DNA of 64,000 nt from Bauldia litoralis (GTDB lineage: Bacteria > Pseudomonadota > Alphaproteobacteria > Rhizobiales > Kaistiaceae). Positions 28,303 through 37,668 of this stretch are shown one piece after another. The stretch's first letter is position 1; every line of letters begins with the position of its first letter. The notes beneath the pieces are model-generated. The model had not been told where the DNA came from. It saw only the letters and a list, made by a program, of their open reading frames with translations, and searched no databases. The stretch lies in the NCBI RefSeq assembly GCF_900104485.1, contig NZ_FMXQ01000002.1:1-64000 (forward strand). Direction: 5' to 3'. Made by a program: the position numbers and the translations under genes.

Positions 28303-28622
28303 GTCTGGTCGGTTTCTCTCTTTATTGCCGCCGCGAAGGCGAAGCTGCGCAGGCTTCCGGCCGCTGATGCCGGGCCGCGCGTGAAGCGTGGCATTCATAT
28401 CACGATGGACGGGGGCAATTTCAAGCAAAACGGCGGATGCCAGGGCGGCGTCGGTTCGGAGCCGGCCCTGGCGTCCGGCGCGAGCCCGGCGCGGGGGCGG
28501 GCTATGTTAACGCACCGGTTACCAAAACGCGCTTGAACGGCCCGCGACATGGCGGTTGCAGGCGCGTTTTTTCTTAACCTCTAGGCACCTAATGTGAGAG
28601 TTCAACCGCACCGGGACCCGGC
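28303..28622. other. Divergent intergenic region with inverted repeat and T-run
   Basis: This 320-base gap separates the hydrolase (minus) from the GGDEF-EAL gene (plus). The only clear structure is aaaacgcgc (28524-28532) and gcgcgtttt (28562-28570), a perfect 9-base inverted repeat with a 29-base loop. It leads straight into six T's (28567-28572), 50 bases before the start codon. It could be a leader attenuator or the end of a short upstream RNA. Confidence 0.4.
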
Positions 28623-30476
28623 ATGCCGCCACACGACGAGAGCCTCAGCCAGTATCTTCTTGCCCTAGAGCATGAGGTCCTCATTGTCGTCGCCACGAAC
28701 CAGGACCTGGGAGCGGCGATGGATTTGTTGTGCCGGCGGGTCGAGGAGATCGTCCCCGATGTCACAACGTCGATTCTGGCCGTTGACGACGAGGGCCGGC
28801 TTCGACCCCTTGCCGGGCCGTCCGTGCCGGAAGTCTTCAGCCGGTCGATTGACGGGATTCCGATCGGTCCAAACATTGGCTCCTGCGGAACCGCAGCCTA
28901 CAAGCGCGAACCGGTTGAGTGCCACGATCTCGAGACCGATCCGCTCTGGCGGAATTTCAAGGAGATTCCGCTGCAGCACGGCCTGAAGGCCTGCTGGTCG
29001 AGCCCGATCCTCGCCAAGGACGGCCGGGCCGTCGGCAGCTTTGCCTTCTATTACCGCGAGAAGCGTGGTCCAAGCGCGATTGATCTCCAGATCGTCGAGA
29101 GCTGCATCCACCTCTGCACGATCGCCATCGAGCACGACCGTGCCCGCGAGCAGATCCGCCGGATCGCCTATGTCGATCCGATCACCGGATTGCCCAACCG
29201 CAGCGCCTTCCAGTCCCGCGGTGTAGCGATCCTGGCCGAGGCGAAGGAGACGGGGCGAACGCTGGCGGTCCACTATCTCGACCTGGACGATTTCAAGGGC
29301 GTCAACGATACGCTGGGTCACCGCGTCGGCGACATGGCCCTCCATCAGATCGGCGAGCGGCTCCTTGAAGTCGCGGGCAAGGAGGCCCTGATAACCCGGT
29401 TGGGTGGCGACGAATTCGCGATCCTCCAGCCCGATGCCCGGCCCGTCGATGCCGAACGCCTTTCCGGGGCGGTTCTTGCGAGTTTCGAGACGGATTTCGT
29501 CGTCGAGGGACATGTCATCTCGCTGGGCGCGAGCTGCGGAATTGCCCGTGCGCCGGACGACGGCGTCACGCTGATCGAACTGATGAAAAACGCCGATCTC
29601 GCTCTCTACCGGGCGAAGGCCGATGGGCGCGGTCGCTGCCGCTTCTTCCTGCCGGAGATGGCCGACGCCGTACGACGCCGGCGTGAACGCGAGGCGGACC
29701 TGCGGCGGGCGATCGAGAATGACGAACTGGCGCTGGTCTATCAGCCGATCGTCGATCTCCAGACCGGCCGCATCACCAGTTGCGAGACATTGCTTCGCTG
29801 GAACCACCCAACCCGCGGACTGGTACCGCCGACTGAATTCGTGCCGATGGCCGAGGATATCGGTCTGATCCCGGTCATTGGCCGATGGGTCCTGAAACGG
29901 GCCTGCGCCGAGGCGACCCGATGGCCGGAAACCGTTTCCGTCGCCATCAACCTGTCAGCCGTTCAGTTGAGAAACCCGAGCTTCTCGACCGAGGTGAGGC
30001 GAACGCTGGCGGACGTTGGCCTCGATCCGCACCGTTTGATCCTCGAGATCACCGAGTCGGTTATTCTTGCCGAGAACCGGCAGACCAAGGCGGTCCTGTC
30101 TGAATTGCGACGGGCCGGTGTGCGACTGGCCCTCGACGACTTCGGAACCGGCTACTCGTCGCTCCGCTCGCTCAGGGTCTTTCCCATCGATACGATCAAG
30201 ATCGATAGGTCCTTTGTTGCCGAACTCGGCCGCACGCCGCATGCGATGACGATCGTCACGGCCGTGATCGTCCTGGCCAGGGAACTCGGCATGAAGACGA
30301 CCGCCGAGGGCATCGAGACGGCCGGGCAGATGGACTGGCTGACGGAAGCCGGATGCACGGAAGGGCAGGGCTATCTCCTTGCCCGCCCGAAGGCGGCAGC
30401 AGAGGTGAGACAATTCCTCGCTGCGGAATGCGCGCTTGCCGCACCCGAGGAACCGCGGCGTCTGGCTGCCGGGTGA
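28623..30476 (+). CDS. GAF-GGDEF-EAL protein (bifunctional c-di-GMP enzyme)
   Basis: The 617-residue soluble protein has an N-terminal GAF domain (about 15-172, with GSCGTAAYKREPVE and ACWSSPIL). A GGDEF domain (about 180-345) has an intact GGDEF at 261-265 but no RxxD inhibitory site five residues upstream. An EAL domain (about 358-605) reads ETL at 388-390. Its other metal and catalytic elements are present: NLSAVQ, ILEITESV, LDDFGTGYSSL, IKIDRSF and AEGIE. Both synthesis and hydrolysis of c-di-GMP are therefore possible, with the GAF domain sensing an unknown signal. No membrane segment is seen. It stands alone between the hydrolase and the Fe-S genes. Confidence 0.93.
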   Translation: MPPHDESLSQYLLALEHEVLIVVATNQDLGAAMDLLCRRVEEIVPDVTTSILAVDDEGRLRPLAGPSVPEVFSRSIDGIPIGPNIGSCGTAAYKREPVECHDLETDPLWRNFKEIPLQHGLKACWSSPILAKDGRAVGSFAFYYREKRGPSAIDLQIVESCIHLCTIAIEHDRAREQIRRIAYVDPITGLPNRSAFQSRGVAILAEAKETGRTLAVHYLDLDDFKGVNDTLGHRVGDMALHQIGERLLEVAGKEALITRLGGDEFAILQPDARPVDAERLSGAVLASFETDFVVEGHVISLGASCGIARAPDDGVTLIELMKNADLALYRAKADGRGRCRFFLPEMADAVRRRREREADLRRAIENDELALVYQPIVDLQTGRITSCETLLRWNHPTRGLVPPTEFVPMAEDIGLIPVIGRWVLKRACAEATRWPETVSVAINLSAVQLRNPSFSTEVRRTLADVGLDPHRLILEITESVILAENRQTKAVLSELRRAGVRLALDDFGTGYSSLRSLRVFPIDTIKIDRSFVAELGRTPHAMTIVTAVIVLARELGMKTTAEGIETAGQMDWLTEAGCTEGQGYLLARPKAAAEVRQFLAAECALAAPEEPRRLAAG

Positions 30477-30559
30477 ACCGGCGTCAAGCCGCGACTCGAC
30501 GAGGCCCTGACTGACGGTGTGATTTGCGTTTCGCCGGAAACCGTGTTTTTCCAACCGCG

Positions 30560-31726
30560 ATGACCCGCCTCTATCTCGATTACAACGCAACGGCGCCGCT
30601 TCGTCCCGAGGCGCGGGACGCCGTCGTCTCCGCATTGTCGACGGTCGGTAACGCCTCCTCCGTCCACGCCGAGGGGCGCGCTGCGCGCGGACGGGTCGAG
30701 GCGGCCCGGCGTCAGGTCGCCGGCCTGGTCGGCGCCGATGCCAAGCTCGTCACCTTCACCAGCGGCGGCACCGAAGCTAACAACACGGTGCTGGCGCCGG
30801 ACTGGCGGATGGGCAGCGAAGCGCATCGCGCCGACATGCTGCTGGTTTCGGCGGTCGAGCATGTCGCCGTTCTTGCCGGTGGCCGCTTTCCGCCGGAGCG
30901 GGTGCGGACGATTCCGGTCGACGGCGACGGCGTGGTCCGGCTCGACAGCCTCGAACGGCTCCTCGAGGAACTTGCTGCCAGTGAAATCCGCCCGCTGGTC
31001 TCCGTCATGCTGGCGAATAACGAGACGGGGGTGATTCAGCCCGTTTCCGAGGTCGCCCGTCTCGCCCACCGCGCGGGCGCGATCGTCCATACCGATGCGG
31101 TTCAGGCCGCCGGACGGATGCCGATCGACATGGAAGCCCTTGGCGTCGATGTGCTGACCCTTTCGGCGCACAAGATCGGCGGCCCCCAGGGTGCCGGCGC
31201 GATCGTGCGGGCATCGGAGGCGCTGACCTTCCCGCCGCTCCTCGTCGGCGGCGGCCAGGAAAAGCGCCAGCGGGGCGGGACCGAGAATGTCGCGGCGATA
31301 GCCGGCTTTGGCGCCGCCGCCGATGCCGCCGCTGCCGACCTCGCCAAGGGGCCGACCTGGGCGGATTGGCGCACCCGGTTGGCGGAAACGCTCCGCCAGG
31401 GCGGAGTGCCGGTCACGGTGTTCGGCGACAACGCACCGCGCCTGCCGCAAACGCTGTGCGCTGGCCTGGAGGGCGTTACGGCGGAAACCCTGGTGATCGC
31501 ACTCGATCTGGAGGGCGTCGCGGTGTCGTCCGGCTCCGCCTGTTCGTCCGGAAAGGTCGCGGCCAGCCATGTCCTGGCGGCCATGGGGGTGCCGGACAAG
31601 GTCGCAAAAACCGCAATTCGCATCTCCTGGGGGTGGGAATCCACGGAATCTAGCTTAGATTTATTCGCAAATAGGTGGGGCCGCGTGCTAAGGCACGTAG
31701 CGCCGGGACACATTCGGGCGGCTTGA
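30560..31726 (+). CDS. Cysteine desulfurase (IscS/NifS class)
   Basis: This PLP enzyme removes sulfur from cysteine for Fe-S clusters. The 388-residue product begins MTRLYLDYNATAPLRPEA. It has the cofactor strand TSGGTEANN, the Schiff-base lysine in LSAHKIGGPQG, and the active-site Cys loop SSGSACSSGKV that carries the persulfide. The group I style loop differs from SufS downstream, so this cluster has two desulfurases. The ATG at 30560 has a poor ribosome-binding site but matches the conserved N-terminus. It is followed after 57 bases by sufB. Confidence 0.93.
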   Translation: MTRLYLDYNATAPLRPEARDAVVSALSTVGNASSVHAEGRAARGRVEAARRQVAGLVGADAKLVTFTSGGTEANNTVLAPDWRMGSEAHRADMLLVSAVEHVAVLAGGRFPPERVRTIPVDGDGVVRLDSLERLLEELAASEIRPLVSVMLANNETGVIQPVSEVARLAHRAGAIVHTDAVQAAGRMPIDMEALGVDVLTLSAHKIGGPQGAGAIVRASEALTFPPLLVGGGQEKRQRGGTENVAAIAGFGAAADAAAADLAKGPTWADWRTRLAETLRQGGVPVTVFGDNAPRLPQTLCAGLEGVTAETLVIALDLEGVAVSSGSACSSGKVAASHVLAAMGVPDKVAKTAIRISWGWESTESSLDLFANRWGRVLRHVAPGHIRAA

Positions 31727-31783
31727 GCCGCGCCGAAATGCTCGACCCGCGGTCCTTTAAACCGCAGTGGATGGAGTACGTTA

Positions 31784-33253
31784 ATGCCTGCCGTTCAGGA
31801 AACGGTCGATACCGTACGCGGCATCGACGTTGACCAGTACAAATATGGATTCGTCACGGATATCGAAACGGACAAGGCCCCGATCGGCCTTTCCGAGGAT
31901 ACCGTGCGCTTCATTTCGGCCAAGAAGAACGAGCCGGAATGGATGCTCGAATGGCGCCTCGACGCCTATCGCCGCTGGATCAACATGATCGAGCCGACCT
32001 GGGCGCGCGTTCACTATCCGAAGATCGACTTCCAGAGCATCTACTACTACGCCGCGCCGAAGAGCACCGCCGGGCCGAAGAGCCTCGACGAGGTCGATCC
32101 GGAATTGCTGGCGATGTACGACAAGCTCGGTATCCCGCTGCGCGAGCGCGAGGTGCTGGCCGGGGTGCAGGGGGCCAAGGTCGCTGTCGACGCGGTGTTC
32201 GATTCCGTCTCGGTCGTCACCACCTTCAAGGACGAGTTGAAGAAGGCCGGCGTCATCTTCTGCTCGATCTCCGAGGCGATCCGCGACTATCCGGACCTCG
32301 TCAAGAAATACCTCGGCTCGGTCGTGCCGGTCACCGACAACTTCTATGCGACGCTGAACTCGGCCGTCTTCTCCGACGGATCCTTCGTCTATGTGCCGGA
32401 GGGCGTCCGCTGCCCGATGGAACTGTCGACCTATTTCCGCATCAACGAGAAGAATTCCGGGCAGTTCGAGCGGACGCTGATCATCGCCGAGAAGGGCGCC
32501 TACGTTTCCTATCTCGAGGGCTGCACGGCGCCGATGCGCGACGAGAACCAGTTGCACGCGGCCGTGGTGGAGCTGATCGCGCTCGAGGACGCCGAGATAA
32601 AATATTCGACCGTCCAGAACTGGTATCCCGGCAACGCCGAGGGCAAGGGCGGCATCTACAACTTCGTCACCAAGCGCGGCGACTGCCGGGGCGACCGCTC
32701 GAAGATTTCCTGGACCCAAGTCGAGACCGGCTCGGCGATCACCTGGAAATATCCGAGCTGCATCCTGCGCGGCGACGACTCGATCGGCGAGTTCTATTCG
32801 ATCGCGGTGTCGAACGGCTACCAGCAGGTCGACTCCGGCACCAAGATGACCCATCTCGGCAAGAACACGAAGAGCCGGATCATCTCGAAGGGCATTGCCG
32901 CCGGGCACTCGCAGAACACCTATCGCGGCCTGGTCACCAGCCATCGCAAGGCCACCGGCGCCCGCAACTACACCAACTGCGACTCGCTGCTGATCGGCAA
33001 CGAATGCGGCGCCCATACCGTGCCGTATATCGAGGCGAAGAACCCGACGGTCAATTTCGAGCATGAGGCGACGACGTCGAAGATCTCGGACGACCAGCTT
33101 TTCTACGCCAAGAGCCGTGGGCTTGGCGACGAGGAAGCCGTGGCGCTGATCGTCAACGGTTTCGTCAAGGACGTCATCCAGCAACTGCCGATGGAATTCG
33201 CCGTCGAAGCGCAGAAGCTGATCGGCGTCAGTCTGGAGGGCAGCGTCGGCTAG
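31784..33253 (+). CDS. sufB: Fe-S cluster scaffold protein SufB
   Basis: SufB is the scaffold subunit of the SufBCD complex. The 489 residues show the family's beta-helix core, with [17 protein letters not shown] containing the cluster-binding cysteine. The C-terminus [16 protein letters not shown] is near invariant. GGAG lies nine bases upstream of the ATG. Just before it, gcggt-cctttaa-accgc (31749-31765) could form a small hairpin. It heads the SUF run sufB, cupin, sufC, sufD, sufS, sufT-like. Confidence 0.97.
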   Translation: MPAVQETVDTVRGIDVDQYKYGFVTDIETDKAPIGLSEDTVRFISAKKNEPEWMLEWRLDAYRRWINMIEPTWARVHYPKIDFQSIYYYAAPKSTAGPKSLDEVDPELLAMYDKLGIPLREREVLAGVQGAKVAVDAVFDSVSVVTTFKDELKKAGVIFCSISEAIRDYPDLVKKYLGSVVPVTDNFYATLNSAVFSDGSFVYVPEGVRCPMELSTYFRINEKNSGQFERTLIIAEKGAYVSYLEGCTAPMRDENQLHAAVVELIALEDAEIKYSTVQNWYPGNAEGKGGIYNFVTKRGDCRGDRSKISWTQVETGSAITWKYPSCILRGDDSIGEFYSIAVSNGYQQVDSGTKMTHLGKNTKSRIISKGIAAGHSQNTYRGLVTSHRKATGARNYTNCDSLLIGNECGAHTVPYIEAKNPTVNFEHEATTSKISDDQLFYAKSRGLGDEEAVALIVNGFVKDVIQQLPMEFAVEAQKLIGVSLEGSVG

Positions 33254-33281
33254 GTCGGCGGATAACGGAGGGAAGGGCGAT

Positions 33282-33779
33282 ATGAGCGATACGCTGAAAC
33301 CGGTGGTGAACATTTCGGAGGTCGATTTCCGCGAGTCCAGCCACGGCGACAAGTTCGCGGCGAAGCTCGGACGGGTCGGCCCGATGATCGGCTCAGACGG
33401 TCTCGGTTGCACGGTGACCATTGTGCCGCCCGGCAAGGCCGCCTTTCCATTCCATGCCCATCACTGCGTCGACGAGATGTTCGTGGTGCTGGTCGGCACC
33501 GGCGAATACCGCATCGGCGACGAGCGCTACCCGGTGAAGTCCGGCGACGTTCTCGCGGCGCCCGCCGGCGGGCCCGAGACCGCGCACCAGATCATCAATA
33601 CCGGCGAAGGCGATCTTCAGTATCTCGCCTTCTCCAGCAAGGCCGAAGCCGACGTGGTCGAGTATCCGGATTCCGGAAAATTCGCGGTCACCTCGCGCCA
33701 CGACTGGACGTCCGGCACCGGCGGCGTGCGCTTTGTTGGCCGGCCCGAATCCTCTGTCGGCTACTGGGACGGCGAATAG
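33282..33779 (+). CDS. Cupin-domain protein inside the suf operon
   Basis: The 165-residue product has both cupin motifs: HAHHCVDE followed by GTGEY in the first, and PAGGPETAHQIIN in the second. It therefore has a plausible metal site of three His and one Glu. It lies 28 bases after sufB and 43 before sufC, on the same strand, so it is almost certainly co-transcribed. Single-domain cupins can be dioxygenases, isomerases or small-molecule binders; the substrate here is unknown. Its location suggests a link with sulfur, thiol or iron handling, which is inference. Confidence 0.85.
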   Translation: MSDTLKPVVNISEVDFRESSHGDKFAAKLGRVGPMIGSDGLGCTVTIVPPGKAAFPFHAHHCVDEMFVVLVGTGEYRIGDERYPVKSGDVLAAPAGGPETAHQIINTGEGDLQYLAFSSKAEADVVEYPDSGKFAVTSRHDWTSGTGGVRFVGRPESSVGYWDGE

Positions 33780-33822
33780 CCGTCCGTTCATCAACCCGAG
33801 ACGTTAGAAGACACCAGATTCA

Positions 33823-34578
33823 ATGGCACTGCTCGAAATCGAAAACCTCCACGCCACGGTCGGCGACAAGGAAATCCTCCGCGGCATCGACCTGAAGGTC
33901 GGCGAGGGAGAAATCCACGCGATCATGGGGCCGAACGGCTCCGGCAAGTCGACGCTGGCATACGTGCTGGCCGGTCGCGAAGGCTATGAGGTGACCGCCG
34001 GCACGATCCGCTTCCGCGGCGACAACCTGCTCGAGATGGAACCCGACGAGCGGGCGGCCGCCGGCGTGTTCCTCGCTTTCCAGTATCCGGTCGAGATTCC
34101 CGGCGTCGCTACCATGACCTTCCTCAAGGCTGCCCTGAACGCCCAGCGCAAGGCGCGCGGCGAGGCCGAATTGTCGACGCCGGACTTCATGCGCAAGGTG
34201 AAAGGCGCTGCAGAACGCCTTAATGTGACTCAGGATATGCTGCGCCGGCCGCTGAATGCCGGCTTCTCGGGCGGCGAGAAGAAGCGGAACGAGATCCTGC
34301 AGATGGCGCTGCTCGAGCCGTCGCTCTGCGTGCTCGACGAGACCGACTCCGGCCTCGACATCGATGCGCTGCGGCTGGTCGCCGATGGCGTCAACCAGCT
34401 TCGCTCGCCGGAGCGCGGCATGCTGGTCATCACGCACTATCAGCGGCTGCTCGAATACATCGTACCGGACTTCGTCCACGTGCTTTCGGCCGGCAAGGTC
34501 GTTCGGTCCGGCGGCAAGGAACTGGCGCTTGAACTCGAGGCGCGCGGCTATGCCGAATTCGCGGCGGACGCTGCGTGA
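33823..34578 (+). CDS. sufC: Fe-S assembly ATPase SufC
   Basis: This 251-residue ABC-type ATPase works in the cytoplasm with SufB and SufD. Walker A is GPNGSGKST. The ABC signature is FSGGEKKRNEI, and Walker B is CVLDETDSGLDIDAL, with the SufC-specific segment DETDSGLD. The His switch lies in LVITHYQRLL. ATP hydrolysis remodels SufBD during cluster building. Its stop overlaps the possible GTG start of sufD. Confidence 0.97.
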   Translation: MALLEIENLHATVGDKEILRGIDLKVGEGEIHAIMGPNGSGKSTLAYVLAGREGYEVTAGTIRFRGDNLLEMEPDERAAAGVFLAFQYPVEIPGVATMTFLKAALNAQRKARGEAELSTPDFMRKVKGAAERLNVTQDMLRRPLNAGFSGGEKKRNEILQMALLEPSLCVLDETDSGLDIDALRLVADGVNQLRSPERGMLVITHYQRLLEYIVPDFVHVLSAGKVVRSGGKELALELEARGYAEFAADAA

Positions 34579-34592
34579 GTGGAGCGACCGCG

Positions 34593-35939
34593 ATGAACGC
34601 CCCCCAACGTCCAATGCGGACCGAAGCCGAGCAGGCGCTGCTCGACGCCTGGGAGAATGCGCGCACCGGCCTGCCGGGCGGCAGCCTGGTTGCGGCCCGG
34701 CGTGCGGCTGCGATCGCGCTGTTCAGCGACAGGGGGCTGCCGCACCGCCGGGTCGAGGAATGGAAATACACCGACCTTCGCGCCCGGATGCGCAACGCCT
34801 ATCCGCCGGCGGAACGGCCGGACGCCGAGGCAGCGGCACGGGCGGTGTCGGCGCTCGCCGACCCGCTGGACGGTGTCGACCGGTTTCGGCTGGTGATGGT
34901 CGACGGCTTCTTCTTCGACGAACTCTCCGATCGCGGCCCGCTGCTGGAAGCCGGCATCGCGGTCGCGCCGCTGGCCGAGTTGCTCGCCGCTGACGGCGAC
35001 ATGGCGGCCGGGCTGCTGGCGACCTCCGACGTGGCCGATGGCGATGTCGCCGTCGCGCTGAACACGGCCTTCGCCACCGATGGCGTGGTAGTCTCCGTTC
35101 CCAAGGGCGCCGCGCTCGGCAAGCCGATCGAACTCGCTCACGTCACCAGTGAAGGCACACCGCGCGCATCCACGGCCCGCAGCCGGATCGTTGTGGGCGA
35201 GGGCGCATCGGTGCGCTTCATCGAAAGCCATCGCGGACCGGCCGGCGCGCCCTACCAGGTCAACACCCTGGCCGACCTCGACATTGCGAGGGGCGCGCTG
35301 GTCTCGTGGTCGCGTCTCCAGACGGAGAGCGATGCGGCACAGCACCTGACGACTTTCGTCGCCCGGATGGCGGATGACTCAAGCCTCGACCACCTGTCGG
35401 TCAACCGCGGCGCGGCGCTGGCCCGCTGGCAGGGCTTCGTCCGCATCGAGGGCAGTCATGCCCGTGCCGGCTTCTATGGCGCGACGATGCTTTCCGACAA
35501 GGAACATGGCGACAACACGCTGGTCGTCCGCCATGTCGCCCCGGACTCGGTCAGCAACGAGTTGTTCAAGAACGTGGTCGACGACCGGGCGACCGGCGCG
35601 TTCCAGGGGATGATCGCGGTCGAGAAGCTTGCCCAGAAGACCGACGCCAAGATGATGACCCGGGCGTTGCTCCTCTCGGACGAGGCGCAGTTCGCCTCGA
35701 AGCCGGAGCTCGAGATCTTCGCCGACGACGTCCGCTGCGGCCACGGCGCAACGGCCGGCGATATCGACCACACCCAGCTCTTCTACCTGATGTCGCGCGG
35801 CCTGCCGCGGCTTGAGGCGGAGCGTCTGCTGATCGAATCCTTCCTCGACGAGGCGATCGACGCCGGCAGCGACGGCGCGGTCGCGGAATCGCTGAAGGGC
35901 ATCGTCAGCGGCTGGCTGGCGCGGCGGGGAGGGGCGTGA
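34593..35939 (+). CDS. sufD: Fe-S assembly protein SufD
   Basis: SufD pairs with SufB in the scaffold complex. The ATG at 34593 is chosen because GGAG (34581-34584) lies eight bases upstream, giving 448 residues. A GTG at 34575 overlapping the sufC stop would add six residues. The N-terminal half carries RRVEEWKYTDLRARM, typical of SufD. The C-terminal beta-helix ends in VRCGHGATAGDIDHTQLFYLMSRG, shown in halves VRCGHGATAGDID and HTQLFYLMSRG, the His-containing signature. It overlaps sufS at TGATG. Confidence 0.95.
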   Translation: MNAPQRPMRTEAEQALLDAWENARTGLPGGSLVAARRAAAIALFSDRGLPHRRVEEWKYTDLRARMRNAYPPAERPDAEAAARAVSALADPLDGVDRFRLVMVDGFFFDELSDRGPLLEAGIAVAPLAELLAADGDMAAGLLATSDVADGDVAVALNTAFATDGVVVSVPKGAALGKPIELAHVTSEGTPRASTARSRIVVGEGASVRFIESHRGPAGAPYQVNTLADLDIARGALVSWSRLQTESDAAQHLTTFVARMADDSSLDHLSVNRGAALARWQGFVRIEGSHARAGFYGATMLSDKEHGDNTLVVRHVAPDSVSNELFKNVVDDRATGAFQGMIAVEKLAQKTDAKMMTRALLLSDEAQFASKPELEIFADDVRCGHGATAGDIDHTQLFYLMSRGLPRLEAERLLIESFLDEAIDAGSDGAVAESLKGIVSGWLARRGGA

Positions 35940-37186
35940 TGAACGCGCCCGCCGCCGTCAGGACCGAGCCTTATGACGCCGAGGCCGTGCGCCGCGACTT
36001 CCCGATCCTGGCGCGGACCATCTACGACAAGCCGCTGGTCTATCTCGACAACGCCGCGTCGGCGCAGAAGCCGCAGGCGGTGATCGACGCGGTGTCGGCC
36101 GCCTATGGCGCCGAATACGCCAACGTCCATCGCGGCCTGCATTTCCTCTCCAACCTCGCCACCGAGAAATACGAGGACGCGCGCGAGACCGTGCGCCGCT
36201 TCATCAACGCCGAGCAGGTCGAGGAGATCATCTTCACCCGCAACGCCACCGAGGCCATCAACCTCGTCGCCTCGTCCTTCGGCGGCATGGCGATCGGTGA
36301 GGGCGACGAGATCGTCCTGTCGATCATGGAGCATCACTCCAACATCGTGCCGTGGAATTTCCACCGAGAGAGATCGGGCGCGGTGATCAAGTGGGCGCCG
36401 ATCGCCGACGACGGCACCTTCCTGCTCGACGAGTTCGAGAAGCTGCTGACCGATCGCACCAAGATCGTCGCGCTGACCCAGATGTCGAACGTCACCGGCA
36501 CGGTGGTGCCGATCAAGGAGGTCTGCAGCATCGCCCATGCCCGGGGCATCCCGGTCCTGGTCGATGGCAGCCAGGGTGCGGTGCATGCGCCGGTCGATGT
36601 CCGCGACCTCGATTGCGACTTCTACTGCATGACCGGCCACAAGCTCTACGGACCGACCGGCATCGGTGTCCTGTACGGCAAGGGCGAACTGCTCAGGGCG
36701 ATGCCGCCCTATATGGGCGGCGGCGAGATGATCTCCGAGGTGACCGAGGCTGGCGTGACCTATGCCGAGCCGCCGCACCGCTTCGAGGCGGGGACGCCGC
36801 CGATCGTCCAGGCGATCGGCCTGGGCGCCGCGCTGACCTATATCGAAAGCATCGGCCGCGACCGTATCGCCGCGCATGAAGCGGAGCTTCGCGCCTATGC
36901 GATGGAGCGCCTGTCGAAGATCAACAGCCTGACGCTCTACGGCACGACGGCCGACAAGGGCGCGATCCTCGCCTTCAACATGGCCGGCGCCCATCCGCAC
37001 GACATCTCGACGATCATCGACCGTTCGGGCGTCGCGGTGCGGGCCGGCACCCATTGCGCACAGCCGCTTCTCGCCCGATATGGAACGACAGCGACATGCC
37101 GTGCTTCCTTCGGCATGTACAACACGCTGGCCGAGGTCGACGCGCTGGCCGAGGCCCTGCAGAAAGCCCATGAGTTCTTTGCATGA
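35939..37186 (+). CDS. sufS: Cysteine desulfurase SufS (group II)
   Basis: SufS supplies persulfide sulfur to the SufBCD scaffold. The ATG at 35939 shares its A with the sufD stop, and GGGGAGGGG lies just upstream, so translation is coupled. In the 415-residue enzyme the PLP lysine is in MTGHKLYGPTGIGVLYG. The active Cys is in TTATCRASFGMYNT. RAGTHCAQPLL and MEHHSNIVPW are further group II marks. The short active-site loop distinguishes it from the IscS-like copy at 30560. It overlaps the next gene by ATGA. Confidence 0.96.
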   Translation: MNAPAAVRTEPYDAEAVRRDFPILARTIYDKPLVYLDNAASAQKPQAVIDAVSAAYGAEYANVHRGLHFLSNLATEKYEDARETVRRFINAEQVEEIIFTRNATEAINLVASSFGGMAIGEGDEIVLSIMEHHSNIVPWNFHRERSGAVIKWAPIADDGTFLLDEFEKLLTDRTKIVALTQMSNVTGTVVPIKEVCSIAHARGIPVLVDGSQGAVHAPVDVRDLDCDFYCMTGHKLYGPTGIGVLYGKGELLRAMPPYMGGGEMISEVTEAGVTYAEPPHRFEAGTPPIVQAIGLGAALTYIESIGRDRIAAHEAELRAYAMERLSKINSLTLYGTTADKGAILAFNMAGAHPHDISTIIDRSGVAVRAGTHCAQPLLARYGTTATCRASFGMYNTLAEVDALAEALQKAHEFFA

Positions 37187-37653
37187 GTGAAGCCATGGAA
37201 GACCGCCCGACCGACATCGCGACCGGCGAGACGCCCGAGCCGACGGCTGAGGCCTCGGCACCGGAGACCGCGCAGGTCGTGGCTCCCGAGCCCGAGGCCG
37301 GAGCAACGACGCCGCGCGCCACCGGCTCGGCGATCCCGCCGGAGGAACTGGAGCGCCTGACCACCGACATCGTCGCGGCGCTGAAAAGCATCTACGACCC
37401 GGAAATTCCGGCCGATATCTACGAGCTCGGCCTGATCTACAAGGTCGATATCGACGACGACCGCAATGTCGCGGTCGACATGACGCTGACCGCGCCGGGC
37501 TGTCCGGTCGCCGGGGAGATGCCGGGCTGGGTGGAGAACGCCGTCAGCCTCGTCGCCGGCGTCGGACAGGTCAATGTCTCGATGGTCTTCGACCCGCCGT
37601 GGACGCCGGACCGCATGTCCGACGAGGCGCGGGTCGCCCTCGACTGGTACTAG
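37183..37653 (+). CDS. SUF-system Fe-S assembly protein, DUF59/MIP18 (SufT-like)
   Basis: The 156-residue protein starts within sufS (ATGA overlap). A disordered acidic, Ala/Pro/Glu-rich N-terminus of about 50 residues precedes the MIP18/DUF59 domain. The domain has IYDPEIPADIYELGLIYKV and the TAPGCPVAGEMP loop with the conserved Cys. Homologues in suf operons help mature Fe-S proteins, and eukaryotic relatives act in late cytosolic cluster targeting. The end of the domain, VFDPPWTPDRMSDEAR, is also conserved. Confidence 0.93.
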   Translation: MSEAMEDRPTDIATGETPEPTAEASAPETAQVVAPEPEAGATTPRATGSAIPPEELERLTTDIVAALKSIYDPEIPADIYELGLIYKVDIDDDRNVAVDMTLTAPGCPVAGEMPGWVENAVSLVAGVGQVNVSMVFDPPWTPDRMSDEARVALDWY

Positions 37654-37668
37654 GGCCGGGAGCCTCGT

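Noticed and set aside
31781-33436. Minus-strand open frame of 551 codons antisense to sufB
   Set aside because: sufB on the plus strand is unmistakable; the antisense frame is compositional shadow without domains.
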